Source: Ceratopteris richardii
Lineage: Eukaryota > Streptophyta > Polypodiopsida > Polypodiales > Pteridaceae
Assembly (NCBI GenBank): GCA_020310875.1
Contig: CM035407.1
Span: 198,720,997-198,784,996, forward strand
Length of the DNA: 64,000 nt
Direction of reading: 5' to 3'
Both the position numbers and the translations under genes were made by a program. Numbering within the stretch: the first letter of the stretch is position 1; the number at the start of each line of letters is the position of its first letter. The notes under the pieces are model-generated. The model made no database searches, was not told the DNA's origin, and saw only the letters and a program-made list of their open reading frames with translations. This document shows positions 1 to 10,779 of the stretch, piece after piece.

Positions 1-622
1 GACACAGTAGTCAAAGAAGATCTGGCAAGTAGGCCATTTAAATTTTTCATGCATCAAAGAGTTGGGCACACAAGAAGAAGGAGCAAGTAGGGAGCTCCAG
101 GAAATGTATGTCAACATGTTAGAAGAAATCCCTACAAAAATAGTGATTTTCATCACTAAAAACCATTGTAAATACCATTTCATATTTTTGTAGCTCCATT
201 TTGTGCAAGCCAAGGAGTCCTTGAGCTTGAGGAGCTTTAGAAGTACCTCCCTATCAGTTTTCACATTTTTTAGACTCCGTTTGAACCTCCAATAGGCCCT
301 AGAACCTAATTTTTAACTAGGTCGGACACTAGGTCTGGATAGGGCCAAAAGCTAGTGAAAAACTATAAATAGAGCTAGAGAGCTCATTTTTGAGGTTAGC
401 TTGTAATTGAACTGAACTTGTATGAGCATTTTGAAATTAATCTAAAAGAACTCCATTGTCTTCCTCTTTGTTCTTGCTATGTGTGCACGTGTGTGTATGT
501 GTGTGCATGCTTGTGTGCTTCTCACTCACGCACTTGTGCCTTCACTTGCTCGAGGTCATCATACCATCCTCACGTCTTCCTGGATTGACATTAAAGGAGG
601 TGCTACTCATCACTGAGCTACA
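1..622 (+). repeat. 5' LTR of element A (3' part only)
   Basis: Matches 26861-27484 with scattered substitutions and small indels. The first 83 bases of the LTR lie outside the window. A TATA box (ctataaatag) is at 363-372, so transcription would start about 25-30 bp downstream. It ends ...gagctaca at 622, just before the primer-binding site. Confidence 0.9.
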
Positions 623-630
623 CCAAATTT

Positions 631-648
631 TGGCGCCGTTGCCGAGGA
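631..648 (+). other. Primer-binding site, tRNA-Asp type (A)
   Basis: The stretch tggcgccgttgccgagga is complementary to the 3' end of plant tRNA-Asp with one mismatch. It begins 9 bases after the LTR end, which fixes the LTR boundary and the plus orientation of element A. Confidence 0.85.
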
Positions 649-1099
649 TCGAGCTTTGAGGACGAGCGTGTGATGGTAAGACGTAGAGTTGAGACGTTGG
701 AGTCATAGGTTTTCTGCACTTTTATCTATTTTCTTTTGTTTTTCTCATCACCATCATCATCCTCATCATCTCCCACATCCATCTCCATCATCGCAAAAAA
801 TTTCAGTTTTTGGTCATATCACCCCACCCATACCATTTCCCTCATTTCACTTGTGAGAGAGAGTGAGAGAGCGTTTGTGTGCTTGTGATTTTCTGTGTTT
901 TTTGAGATTTTCTGCAGGAATCAGCATCCCCAGCAGCTGCACCAGCTTCAGCACATAAAAAATTTGACTGTGCAGGTCCCGAGGCATTGACCTCAATCAA
1001 TCGTGACCGACAGAAAAGTTGACTATTTTGCAAAACAAAGTGTATAACCATGATGTGTAGGCCTAGGGCATCCTAAATGTGTGCTTGAAATTTTAAAGT
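649..1099 (+). other. Leader of A, no gene
   Basis: Untranslated leader between primer site and minisatellite. It holds a C/T-rich stretch with cca and tca triplets (about 748-800). No coding sequence or RNA gene is recognisable. Confidence 0.6.
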
Positions 1100-1585
1100 T
1101 CCTCAGTTTTCTGTCAATCGCGATTGACAAACCATGACGGACACTTGCTGACTGACCTATCAATCGCGATCGACACGTCAATCAGGACCGACAGAGTCAA
1201 CGACCGACTGACCACGACTGACAGAACCTACGCGTGACACGTGTCAATCGCGATCGAGCCATCAATCGCGATCGACCAGTCAATCGCGACTGACAACCCC
1301 GACGGACCTGTCAATCACGACTGACCCAGTCAACGATTGCTTGACCACGACCGATTGAACACCCGCGACGGACCTGTCAATCGCGATCGACCCATCAATC
1401 GTGACCGACAGAGTCAACGATCGCCTGACCACGACCGACTGAAAATCCGGGCCACGTGTCAATCGCGATTGACCCATCAATCGCGACTGAAGCCACGACG
1501 GACCTGTCAATCGCAACCGACACGTCGATCGCGACTGACCTATCAATCGTGATTGACAGAGCTTGCGAACGCGATTGATGGGCAA
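1100..1585 (+). repeat. Palindromic CpG-rich minisatellite in leader of A
   Basis: About 25 degenerate copies of a 16-18 bp unit centred on TCGCGA, such as gtcaatcgcgattgac, which is a perfect 16-bp palindrome (seen near 1115 and 1459). A higher-order period of about 65 bp is visible from the phrase gacggacctg at 1301, 1367 and 1497. The block is far richer in CpG than its surroundings. Short open frames on both strands here are by-products of the repeat and are not genes. Confidence 0.85.
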
Positions 1586-2630
1586 ATTCGGCTAATTTTT
1601 TAAGGAAAAAAAATAGTAGTCTATTTTTGACAAATTGTGGGGCAAATACTAGGGTTCATCATTGCATTGTGAGGTCGTTACACAAAGCATTTTGAGAAGT
1701 CCTGTCTACCTGTTAAACTGTTTAAAATCCTGTTTTAGCCCCAAAACCCTAAATTGACATAACTTCCTCATACGACATCCGTTTGCTGTGATTTTTGTTT
1801 TGTTTGGAAGCATGTGGGAAGTACAACCAAAACTTCCACTGGTTACGGTGAAATTAATATCAAGATTATTAGATAGGGTAATTTGAAGTTGATCATATCC
1901 CAGGGTAGGAAAAACTGAGGGTCCCTTGGGATTGTTTCCCATAAAGGCAAAAGGCAATTTGGTTAGTGAATTACATGCATGAAAGTGATCTGTCTGTCAA
2001 CTGAATTCAATTCTTTAGCTAATGGTGGACTTTTGCAGGTTCTTTGGGAGCATCAAAGGGTACTCGAAGCAAGAGTAAGTGCAAGCTTGGGAACATGCTT
2101 CCTGGGTACACGAGGGCAACACACAGGGAAAGAAACTCAAGGTTGGAACTTCTCAACACCCTCTGTCAATACCTAGCATAGGCTAAGTACGGATAGAGGT
2201 TTTGATTAATTAGGGATACGTTAAGAGTGAACAAGTCCAAGAACTCTAATCACTCAAGTGCAAGTGCTAGGAGATTACAATTGCGAAACAACCTAAGGGA
2301 AAATAATTTAAATCGAGCGACCACACTCAAAGTACGATAAAACTTAAGTGTTCCTTGCGACGAAGATTAATTGGACAAGAAGTGACACCCTAAGGGCAAT
2401 TAAAAAAGAACAAGTGACTAATACAAAAGAACTCAACAACGCAAAGTGTACTTGGGAAAAGTGGGGATTATTCAATTGGGCTTATGAACCTTAGATCAGG
2501 ACGACACCTAGGGAGAGATAGACAAAGTCTTAGATCTTCAGAGGCTAGTGTCAATCATACCGCTAGGTCTTGGGCCCAGTAGTTGAGCCATCATTCATAC
2601 TACCCTAGCTCTGAGACAAGTGAGTCTGAG
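1586..2630 (+). other. Leader of A upstream of gag, no gene
   Basis: About 1 kb of leader with no convincing coding frame. The gag frame is open from 2583 (after a TAG at 2580-2582) but the first ATG in it is at 2631. Confidence 0.6.
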
Positions 2631-5147
2631 ATGTCCGACGGTATGGAGAGACCTACAAGAACCTCCGGAGTGCCCTATTTACATAGGGTGGAAGGCCCTT
2701 ACAAAACGCAACTCGAATACATTAGGACCAACTGATTAGGTGCTAGCATCTATGAGGACGGCCTAGGAAGATCTGTGGTCCAGATTAACCCTGACCAATC
2801 CATTGGACTAGAACATCCAGCGGTCAAGTTTGAAGATGGAGCATACTTGGACAAAGAAGGGACAATATATGTAGTCACCAGTCATCCAGATAGGACAGAT
2901 GAATTTGGGAATGTGATCCCAGAAACGGACTTAGGTGACCTGGAGCAAGGAAACATGGGTGTAGAACCTAGAACCCCCCGAGGCAAATCTGTTCTCACTA
3001 GGATTATCACACCAGAGTGGATCCCCCAAGACAATAAGAGCATAGATCTACTCCTGAACCGAGAGACTGATGAAGCCTTATGGAGGTATAGATCTAATCA
3101 GCCGAATGAGGTAGGAACAATCATGATATATGAGTTCAAAGATCCTGATAGCCCAGGCAGAGTGACCTACTTAGATCACGCTTCAGAGAGGGTCTTTGTG
3201 GTTACAAAAAATGATAGGCATGCTTACACTTGGAAAGGTGAATTTATTTTCCCCCAACCAAGATCGAATGTGTCCTTTGGTCACCCAGGAGCTGGAACGT
3301 CCCAAGCCCATGGAGCTCAAAGAGACAGACATAGAGATAGACCGGAGGTAAGCTTTGCCAACCCAGTGGGAAGAGAAAGAACAAGAACAGAAACAAATAG
3401 GGTGGAACCTGAGGGACTTAGAGCCCCAAGGAACCAAAGGAATGCTGATGATTTCCCTTTGCCAAGGCCTAGGGAACACACCAGGACTTTGAGGCCGACT
3501 CAGCTAGTTAAGTCCATGAAGAACTACTTCGATGGCACAGGGGACCTATATGATCATGTGGCCGAGTTTAGGCAGGTCTTGAGAGCTGAGCAAGTTGAGG
3601 ACCTATTCACGCAGTATAATGCCTTTGGTCTAACCCATAGGAACATAGCCCTAACGTGGTTTCAACCATTGAATGAGAGGCAGTTTAGGAGCATTGACCA
3701 ACTCTTAGAGGCTTTCATCACTGAATTCTCTAAAAGTGGCATAAGGCATAATACTTCCTCATTGATACACAGCTTCAAGCAGACCCCTCAAGAGACCGTG
3801 AGACTTGCAGGAAGAAGGTTTAGGCAATATCTTGAGAGATGCCCTGTTCCTGAGTTACCCACACCAGCCAAACAAGTGGCCTTATTCTTGGATGGATTGC
3901 TAAGTACCAAATTAAGGTCATATGTGTACTTGAAGGACCCGAGGACTATAGAAGAGTGTGTACGCATGTGCATTGACATTGAGGATAACCTAGGGGAGGA
4001 ACTAGAGCTTTCAAAAATCTACAAAGATTCCGATAACGCTTCTAGTCTCTCTTCCTCGCAATCTACATCGATGGAGGAACTCGCTGAGAAAGTAGCTCAA
4101 AAACTAGGTGTCTCTAGTAAACAAATTCCTAGATTTGCCCCAGTAAAGAGGTGCTATACTTGCGGTGGTGACCATATGGTGAACGTATGTCCCATCATGG
4201 CTCAACCCCAAGTGAACCCTAGTAGCCAGTATTGCACCATAGAACGGAGATACACAAATCACACAACACAAGATTGCCCATACAATAAGCAAGCAGTTAG
4301 GCAAACCTACCCTCAACCCTACCCACAACAGGGAAGATACCAGAACCAGTACCCTCCATAGCAATATGGTAGACCGTAGCAATCCTATCAACAACCCTAC
4401 CAAAGCCAACAAAGGCCTCAACCTGTGTTAGCTCAACAACCTCCAACCCCAGCTAATGTGATTCCTGTAAAGTATGCAGCTATTGAGGAAAATTTGAATA
4501 GAGCCATAGTCCCAGTGACTCCATTGCTCTCAGAAAGTGACCCAAGTGATCATAGTTTTGATTCCACTCACATAGATAGTCCACAGGCTTACTACCTGCA
4601 GTCGCCTGAACATGGTGAGTCTTACTATAGTGAAGAACCGAATGAACCTAGTTGGGAGCCTGATTACACAAATGTCATGTATGCAAATCCCAGCACTAGA
4701 CCTCAACCTAGACAGGTAAGACCCCCATTCCCTAGGGGACCATGCTATAGATGTCAAGGAGATCACCTCATTCGTGATTGCCCAATGCCTGCATCTACAC
4801 AACCACAGTCAGTAACAATACAAGGCTTTTGTCAATATTGCGGAAAGGAGCATCTCTTATGAGATTGCCCAAAGAATCCCAATAATATGCCAAAAATAAC
4901 TCCAATTAACGTTATTGGCTTAGTTGTAGACTCAACAGGAACTGTCACTTCCACTGCACCAGTGCGAGTGGTCACAAGAGCCCAAGCTTTGCAACAGAAC
5001 CCAGGGATAGGTCAGGAGAAGAGTGCAGAGGTTAGTGAAACTGAGAGCATAGCCAAGAAACGGTCGAGAGCCTGGAGGGATAGTCGAGAGAGAATGAAGA
5101 GACAATGGTCTAAAAAGATGAGCGACTTAGAAGAAAGCATAAGATAA
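2631..5147 (+). pseudogene. gag: Gag of element A
   Basis: Structural polyprotein that would form the cytoplasmic particle packaging element RNA. I place the start at ATG 2631 because the frame reads smoothly through an in-frame TGA at 2733 into the long open stretch that begins near 2736. Residues about 1-270 form an unusual polar, beta-looking N-terminal region I do not recognise. Residues about 280-430 match the retrotransposon capsid fold (helical, with an LTWF-like segment). Three zinc knuckles follow, at about residues 508, 704 and 735. All have the spacing CX2CX3HX4C, one residue shorter than the usual CX2CX4HX4C. In-frame stops: 2733 TGA, 4359 TAG, 4377 TAG, 4860 TGA (inside knuckle 3), 5145 TAA. 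Gag and pol share one frame, so element A appears to encode a single Gag-Pol precursor. Confidence 0.8.
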
Positions 5148-6458
5148 ACAAAAGCCAAAATTGTTGAACTCACCTCTCAAACAAACTCTCACATACCACC
5201 ACCCTCATTTCCATCACCATCTAACCCACCATCTGTCCACCTACCTCAGACCATCCCACCACCCCCTAGAGTAGGATCAGTATTAGCTGACCCCACTCCT
5301 GAAGACATAGATATGATGCTTAAGGCATATCAGGCCAGAATCCAAGAAGGGCCAAATGTAACGGATCATGACAAGTGCTACGCTAGAGCTAATCTAGAGA
5401 TAGAAAGAACCAAGCTGTGCACAAAAATGGTCGCGTTGGCTCAGACCATGTTTGAAGCCAGTCGCCTCTTCAATTACTCTGGCTCAGCTAAGACACAATT
5501 GCACTTGGATGGAATCCTAGAGAAGATAGAAAGCATAATTGCAAGATCTGCCAAGGAAGAAAAAAATCAAGGAAGAGATGAGGCAGGTAAAGGAATAAGC
5601 CTTCCCCCACAGGAAGCTTTTGTGCCCAATACCATTGAACTAGACACCTCCTCTTCTATGAATAGGTTCACTCCAAAATTCCTACGAGAGATTCAAGAAG
5701 ACAAATGGGCTAAAGAAAGTGAAGTCCCTCCTCCCATTGAACTTGTGGATGACACACATGATCAATTCCCACAAGATATTCCTTCCATTTATGGAGAGCA
5801 GCAGAGTGCACACAGTCAAGAGAGGTTAGACTTCGAGTCTAACTCCCTCCAGGAACTACCCCATTTCACAGGCCCATGGGCAGCCAAGTCTACTTGTATG
5901 AGAGCACCCACGGTCATGGTAAGAAATGAAGACTCAGTCATACCTAGGAATACGGAGGTAGTGAAAAACACTAAAGTGCAGTGCAACCTCACTTTAGAAG
6001 AGCTACTCAAAGTTAGGCCAGAATTATGGAAACATGTAGCTAACCAAGTGCCAAAAGTAGTGAAACCCCGTTCCCAGGTAGGTTCTCATAGAACGGTGCT
6101 AGAAATTCCTCTAGACAAGATAGGAGATATGAGTGAAGGTGAAGAAGGAAACACCTATCTTCCCATTACCCATCAGGGGTACACAACCAAGGCAATTCTA
6201 GACTCAAGTGCAGGAGTTGCTATTGCTACCACTTCCCTATGGAAGCGTTGGGGCAAGCCAACACTCAGGCCCACGAGGATGAAATTGCAAATGGACGATG
6301 GCCACATTGAAAAACCTTTGGGAATACTAGAAGGAATAACTCGCACTACATGCGGTGTTGAGTTTGAGCATACTTTCGCCATATGTGATTTTAGCAAAAA
6401 TCATGCCTATGAGATGATTCTGGGAAGACCATTTATGCGAAAGTTGCAAGTAGTATAG
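5148..6458 (+). pseudogene. pol: Linker and aspartic protease of element A
   Basis: Same frame as gag. A proline/serine-rich stretch (5170-5290) is followed by a charged linker. Next comes a short helical motif (LTLEELLKVRPELWKHV, about 5989-6039) that precedes the protease, and an equivalent motif is present in elements C and E. The protease active site reads LDSSAG with its Asp codon at 6201; the family norm is DSGA, so the Gly-to-Ser change probably weakens or abolishes activity. The C-terminal protease signature ILGRPF is present at about 6418. A TAG at 6456 interrupts the frame where E has Gln in the equivalent VxQDW context, consistent with a CAG-to-TAG change. Its role would be cleavage of the Gag-Pol precursor inside the particle. 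Confidence 0.75.
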
Positions 6459-8773
6459 GATTGGGGAACCAATTCCTTGTATTTGCAACATTTAGGTGTC
6501 ACCACCAAAGTGAATCTCAGAGATTACTCTCATAGGGATGTACCCCCCATTCAATGGAACCCCATCCATAGAGCCAAGGATGACACAGATTTTGTGCACT
6601 CCATAGGATCAGGATCCTCATGGATGCATGAAGACACTCACTTATGGATGTGTAAAGTGGCAGTGGAAGAAGAGAAGAGAGAAAAGGCCACAGAGATAGG
6701 TGCAAAAGAAACCCATAGATCCATTCAAGACCCAGCCTATGCACCTGTAGTATTTCTTGATGAAGAATTCGAGCCTCATGGTTGGGTAGAAATTTTAGCA
6801 ACAATGGATGTAGCCATCAATGAAGAACAATGGACACCCCACTATGATGAGGATGGCTATGACATTTCAGTCTTCTCCATAGAGCCCATCATGGGAGAGG
6901 CAGTTCTAGAACAGTGCGAACCTAGCCCTGATGCATTTGAGGATGCAAGTGACTCCGATCTAGAGTCAATCATTATGGACCCACCTTTTGCATCAGATGA
7001 AGAATACTTTTATGAAGTAGAATTTCAACCCCAGAGACATGGAGAGCATACAAATGATGTAAGGTTAGCCACACAAGTGACCCCTAAGGATGAAGGAAAG
7101 AAAAGAAAGAAGAGAGAAGTCACACCAGAAGAGGAAGAATCTTTGTTTGAGGTCCCTGATAATTTTGAAAAGTATGAGATAGACGACAGGAGAGTCATGA
7201 TAAGAATGCCTAAACGAGAGGCACAATCAGGAGAGGCCTATGATAACAAAGAAACCACCAAGAAAATAGTGGTAGCCCTAGAAGAAGGAGAGGAGAGATG
7301 CACGTACATAGGCCATGACCTAACAGAGGAAGAAGAGCATGCGTTAATAGCCTTGCTAAGAGAATACAGAGATGTATTTTCTTGGAGTTACAAGGATTTG
7401 AAAGGTGTTGACCCAGACATATGCTCACACACAATTCCCATGACCTCAGACGCGAAACCCTCTAAGCAAAAACCATACACATATAATGATAATTATGCTG
7501 CTAAGATCAAAGAGGAGATAGATAGACTGGTAGAAGCTGGATTCATCTTTGAGCACACTGAGTGGGTATCCCCCATTGTAGTGGTGCCCAAGAAGAATGG
7601 AAAGCTACGTGTGTGCATTAACTTGAAAAAGGTCAATGCAGCCACAATTCGAGATAACTATCCGCTTCCTATCACAGAACATCTCTTAGAAAGAGTAGCA
7701 GGCAAGGAAGTGTACAGCTTCCTTGATGGATTTTTGGGCTACAATCAGGTAGCCATTGCTCTGGAAGATCAGCATAAGACAGCTTTTGCCACAGAGTGGG
7801 GCATATTTGCCTTTAGAGTAATGCCATTTCGGCTTACCAATGCACCTGCTACCTTCCAGAGGCTGATGTGTCACGTGTTTAGAGAGTTCTTGAGGAAGAA
7901 TTTGGAGGTCTATGTTGATGATCTTTGTGCTCATTCCAACATTAGACAGACACATATACCTGAACTCAGGCAAATCTTTGACAAATGAGAATATCAAGTA
8001 TGCTTGAACCCAGAAAAGTGTGTTTTCATGGTCAGGCAAGGCAAGATTCTAGGACACATAGTGTCAAAGAATGGCATATCCACCGATGAAGAGAAAGTAC
8101 GAGCCATAGCCGAATTACCTAGGCCAAAGAATGTCAAGGAAGTACAAGCTTTTATGGGGCATTGTGGTTATTACCGACGGTTTATACACATGTATGCCAT
8201 CATAGCAAAGCCTCTGTACAGACTTTTGACCAACTTTGAGTGGACGGATGAATGTGAGAACTCCTTTAATGAGCTTAAACGGCGATTATGTTCAGCACCA
8301 ATCTTGACCACACCAGATTGGAATAAGCCATTACATGTTCACATGGATGCATCCAATTATGCTATTGGATGTGTACTCGCACACCTACGGGCGAAGGTAA
8401 TATGGATCTCCCAATTCCCTATGCTAGTAGACAGTTGAACGCAGCTGAACGAAACTATACGACCACTGAGCGAGAAGGATTAGGCATGGTATATGCAGTT
8501 AAACAGTTTAGACACTATTTGCTTGTAAATAAGTTTAAATTTTTTACTGATCATCAAGCATTGTTGTACTTGGTAAACAAGCCATGCAATACAGGTAGAT
8601 TAGTAAGATGGTTTCTCTTACTAATGGAATACGACTTTGAAGTTGTGGTGAGGAAAGGGAAGACTCACTTGAGAGCTAGGCTCACATTGGGAGAAGCCCC
8701 ACAAGGAGTATCAGATGACCTTCTTGATGCTTACTTGTTTAATTTGGAAGTTGTACCTCAGTGGGCTAAGCCA
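6459..8773 (+). pseudogene. pol: Reverse transcriptase and RNase H of element A
   Basis: Continues the gag frame. An acidic linker (6477-7300) leads to a recognisable RT: WVSPIVVVPKKNGKLRVC, SFLDGFLGYNQV with the first catalytic Asp, TNAPATFQRLM, and YVDD at 7911-7922, so the metal-binding aspartates are intact. A TGA at 7986 breaks the frame, followed by the RT thumb (GHIVSKNGIS) and RNase H (HVHMDASNYAIG, then TDHQALLYLVNK). The reading frame shifts by one base near 8390. The coding sequence stops abruptly at 8773, where it is joined to a truncated LTR of element B. Integrase is therefore missing, which fits a deletion across the A/B boundary. It cannot be functional as it stands. Confidence 0.85.
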
Positions 8774-8959
8774 CGAGATCACTCCAGCCACTAATAGACT
8801 CTAGTGGTGGTTATGAAAGGAGTGGAGGAGATTGCACATGTACTTGTGGACTCTAGTTACATTTGTGGTCCTCATTAGTTCAAGCAGCTATATATACAAG
8901 CATAAGGTTGGGAGGAGAGTCATTCATTCATGAGTATTTCTAGTCGTTACGCTGTTGCA
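8774..8959 (+). repeat. 5' LTR of element B, truncated
   Basis: Matches 24396-24581. It includes a TATA-like ctatatatac at 8888-8897. The left edge is a deletion junction against pol of element A, and the right edge (...gttgca) abuts the primer site. Confidence 0.85.
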
Positions 8960-8960
8960 T

Positions 8961-8972
8961 TGGTATCAGAGC
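8961..8972 (+). other. Primer-binding site, initiator Met tRNA (B)
   Basis: tggtatcagagc is complementary to the 3' end of plant initiator tRNA-Met and starts one base after the LTR end. Confidence 0.9.
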
Positions 8973-9159
8973 ATTTTCTCCATAGCTCTCATCTTCGTCA
9001 TCTTGCTCATAAGTCCTTGCGTGCATACTTCTCTCAAGGCGACTAGCTTCCTGCTCGCAATTGTCTTGAAGCTTCATCCCGAATCGTAGTTCTCTTTGCG
9101 GGCACATTCAAAAGAGAAGCTAAGGAGGAGAGTACCAAAAAGTTAGACCTCTAATGTGA

Positions 9160-9560
9160 GGAATAGGGGATTCGAACCCCCATTCCCCTGATTAAAGGGC
9201 GCTCGCCTATCCAAAGAGCCCACGGGTCTTGGCAACATCAATTTGCGGACAGTACAAATTGTCGCAGGTGAGCGCTGAAGAAGGCTTCAACCAAGAGCTA
9301 AAAAAGGCTAATCATATCTGCTGTAAGCCCCAGAACTCGAACCCCCATCCTCGGCTTGGGAAATCGGTCACCTGTCCACGAAGCACACAAGCGTTCGCGA
9401 AAAGTTCGCGAAAAGTTCGAGAAATCAACTTATTCGTTGTTGCCGCTGTAGAAGGTGTCAAATAGGAGCTAAAAAAGAGATATCAATGCTGAGTAGTACT
9501 CGGGATTCGATCCCTGAACCTCTTAGTTGAGAGCCCTCCCATCCATCCACGGCGCCAAGC
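9160..9560 (-). repeat. Three tandem tRNA-like units in leader of B
   Basis: Read on the minus strand, three units spaced about 165-169 bp each contain a T-arm-like block resembling the RNA polymerase III B box. Unit 1 (9166-9180) reads ggggttcgaatcccc and contains a perfect GGTTCGAATCC. Unit 2 (9331-9346) and unit 3 (9501-9516) have degraded versions. Unit 1 also has a D-arm-like stretch and a short stem around 9187-9201 that could be an anticodon arm. A shared phrase gagctaaaaaag precedes units 2 and 3 on the plus strand. I cannot fold any unit into a complete functional tRNA, so these are described as tRNA-derived or tRNA-mimicking repeats. Confidence 0.5.
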
Positions 9561-9908
9561 AAGTTTACACGAATAGCGCTTGATATCTTCATACATATTC
9601 ACAATTCAAGTCTGCAGCACCCAACTGTTGCAGCCCGGAACCTGAGGAGCACTCTTCTTTAAGCCAAAGAAACAAGCAAGGATAGTTAAAGTTTGAGCAA
9701 AGCTTGAAGGAAGTGGAGCTGTGGAGTGAAGATCCAGAGGCCTAACTTCGTCATAATTCTAGCACTTTCGGCTAGAATCAAGTCGACCTCGACGAACCAA
9801 ATCATCAGGGACTATTTCTTGTGATATTCTTGCATAGCTCTTTTGATTTTGTTGCACACACCAACTGCGTTAGGAATACTTAGTAAGTTTAATAACGCTT
9901 TGTGTGCG
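9561..9908 (+). other. Leader of B, no gene
   Basis: Sequence between the tRNA-like units and the first in-frame ATG of gag at 9909. Nothing recognisable. Confidence 0.5.
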
Positions 9909-10779
9909 ATGGAGGGGACTTCTAGCCACGTCTCGCTTACGAGTACTACTAGTACGTCAGGGTTTGTTTCTGTTCCTATCTTAGTAACATCTTCATTCAT
10001 GCCTAGACCACCAATAGCTGCACGTGCATTGCATCCATCTGCACCTATGGTTTCAAATACAAGTCATGCGTCTGATGCATCTAGAAAAGAAGCGATGATT
10101 GTAGCATTATACGTTGAGGATTCTACGAGAAAAGGAGAAACAATCACTACTCTAAACGAGGGGAAAGATATGGAGAGTAGGATGTTGCTAGTTGAGAAAA
10201 AGCTTGGACGGTTGTCCAATATTCTGGATGAGGTTGCAGTCCCCCGTCAATCTGTTGATGGAATCCAGGATCACCTTAAGGCCATTCTGAGCTTACTTCA
10301 GACGCCTAGGGATATCAGTAAGACTATTTTAGGTAGTCACACAGATATGATCGCAACTTCACCAATGTCTATTAGGATGGAAAAGGATAAGGGATTATCC
10401 TCTCCCCATACAGACATGTTTCCTCTAGCGGGAAGTATGAGCCGTCTTAGTTTGGTATCTTCTAGTAGGGATGTTAGAAAGTCATAACCGCCCAGTGGAT
10501 CTTTCCTTGGGAAAGGAGATCCGTCCTCCTTATTTCTCTGGAGAGGATAAGCATAGGAATAAGGATGCGGTTTTGACCTTCTTGGAGAAATGGAAAGATG
10601 TCCATGAACTCAAACATACCCCCGATCATGTGAGAGTAGTAGAAGCAAGTTTATCGCTAGGACCCAAAGCTTATACATGGTGGATGAGTCTCTCTGAGAC
10701 TCACAAGAAACCTACCACCTAGGATGAATTTTCCCACCTTTTCAAGAAAGAGTTTCTCCCCGAGAATGAGGAGGAACGT
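9909..10779 (+). pseudogene. gag: Gag of element B, N-terminal part
   Basis: Chromovirus Gag. From ATG 9909 a serine/threonine-rich N-terminus leads to a coiled-coil-like segment (about 10150-10290). The frame then shifts near 10480 into the capsid region (PPYFSGEDKHRN, then KAYTWWMSL). A TAG at 10720-10722 stands where Trp (TGG) is usual in the conserved TWxEF motif. The coding sequence is cut at 10779 by the insertion of element C and resumes at 21302. The insertion flanks read acgt on the left and acgc on the right, an imperfect 4-bp target duplication. Confidence 0.75.

Noticed and set aside
1280-1585. Overlapping open frames on both strands in the minisatellite
   Set aside because: Repetition of a palindromic unit keeps several frames open; the predicted peptides are repeat translations only.
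9229-9465. 78-codon frame in the leader of B
   Set aside because: Spans tRNA-like repeats and carries no recognisable motif.
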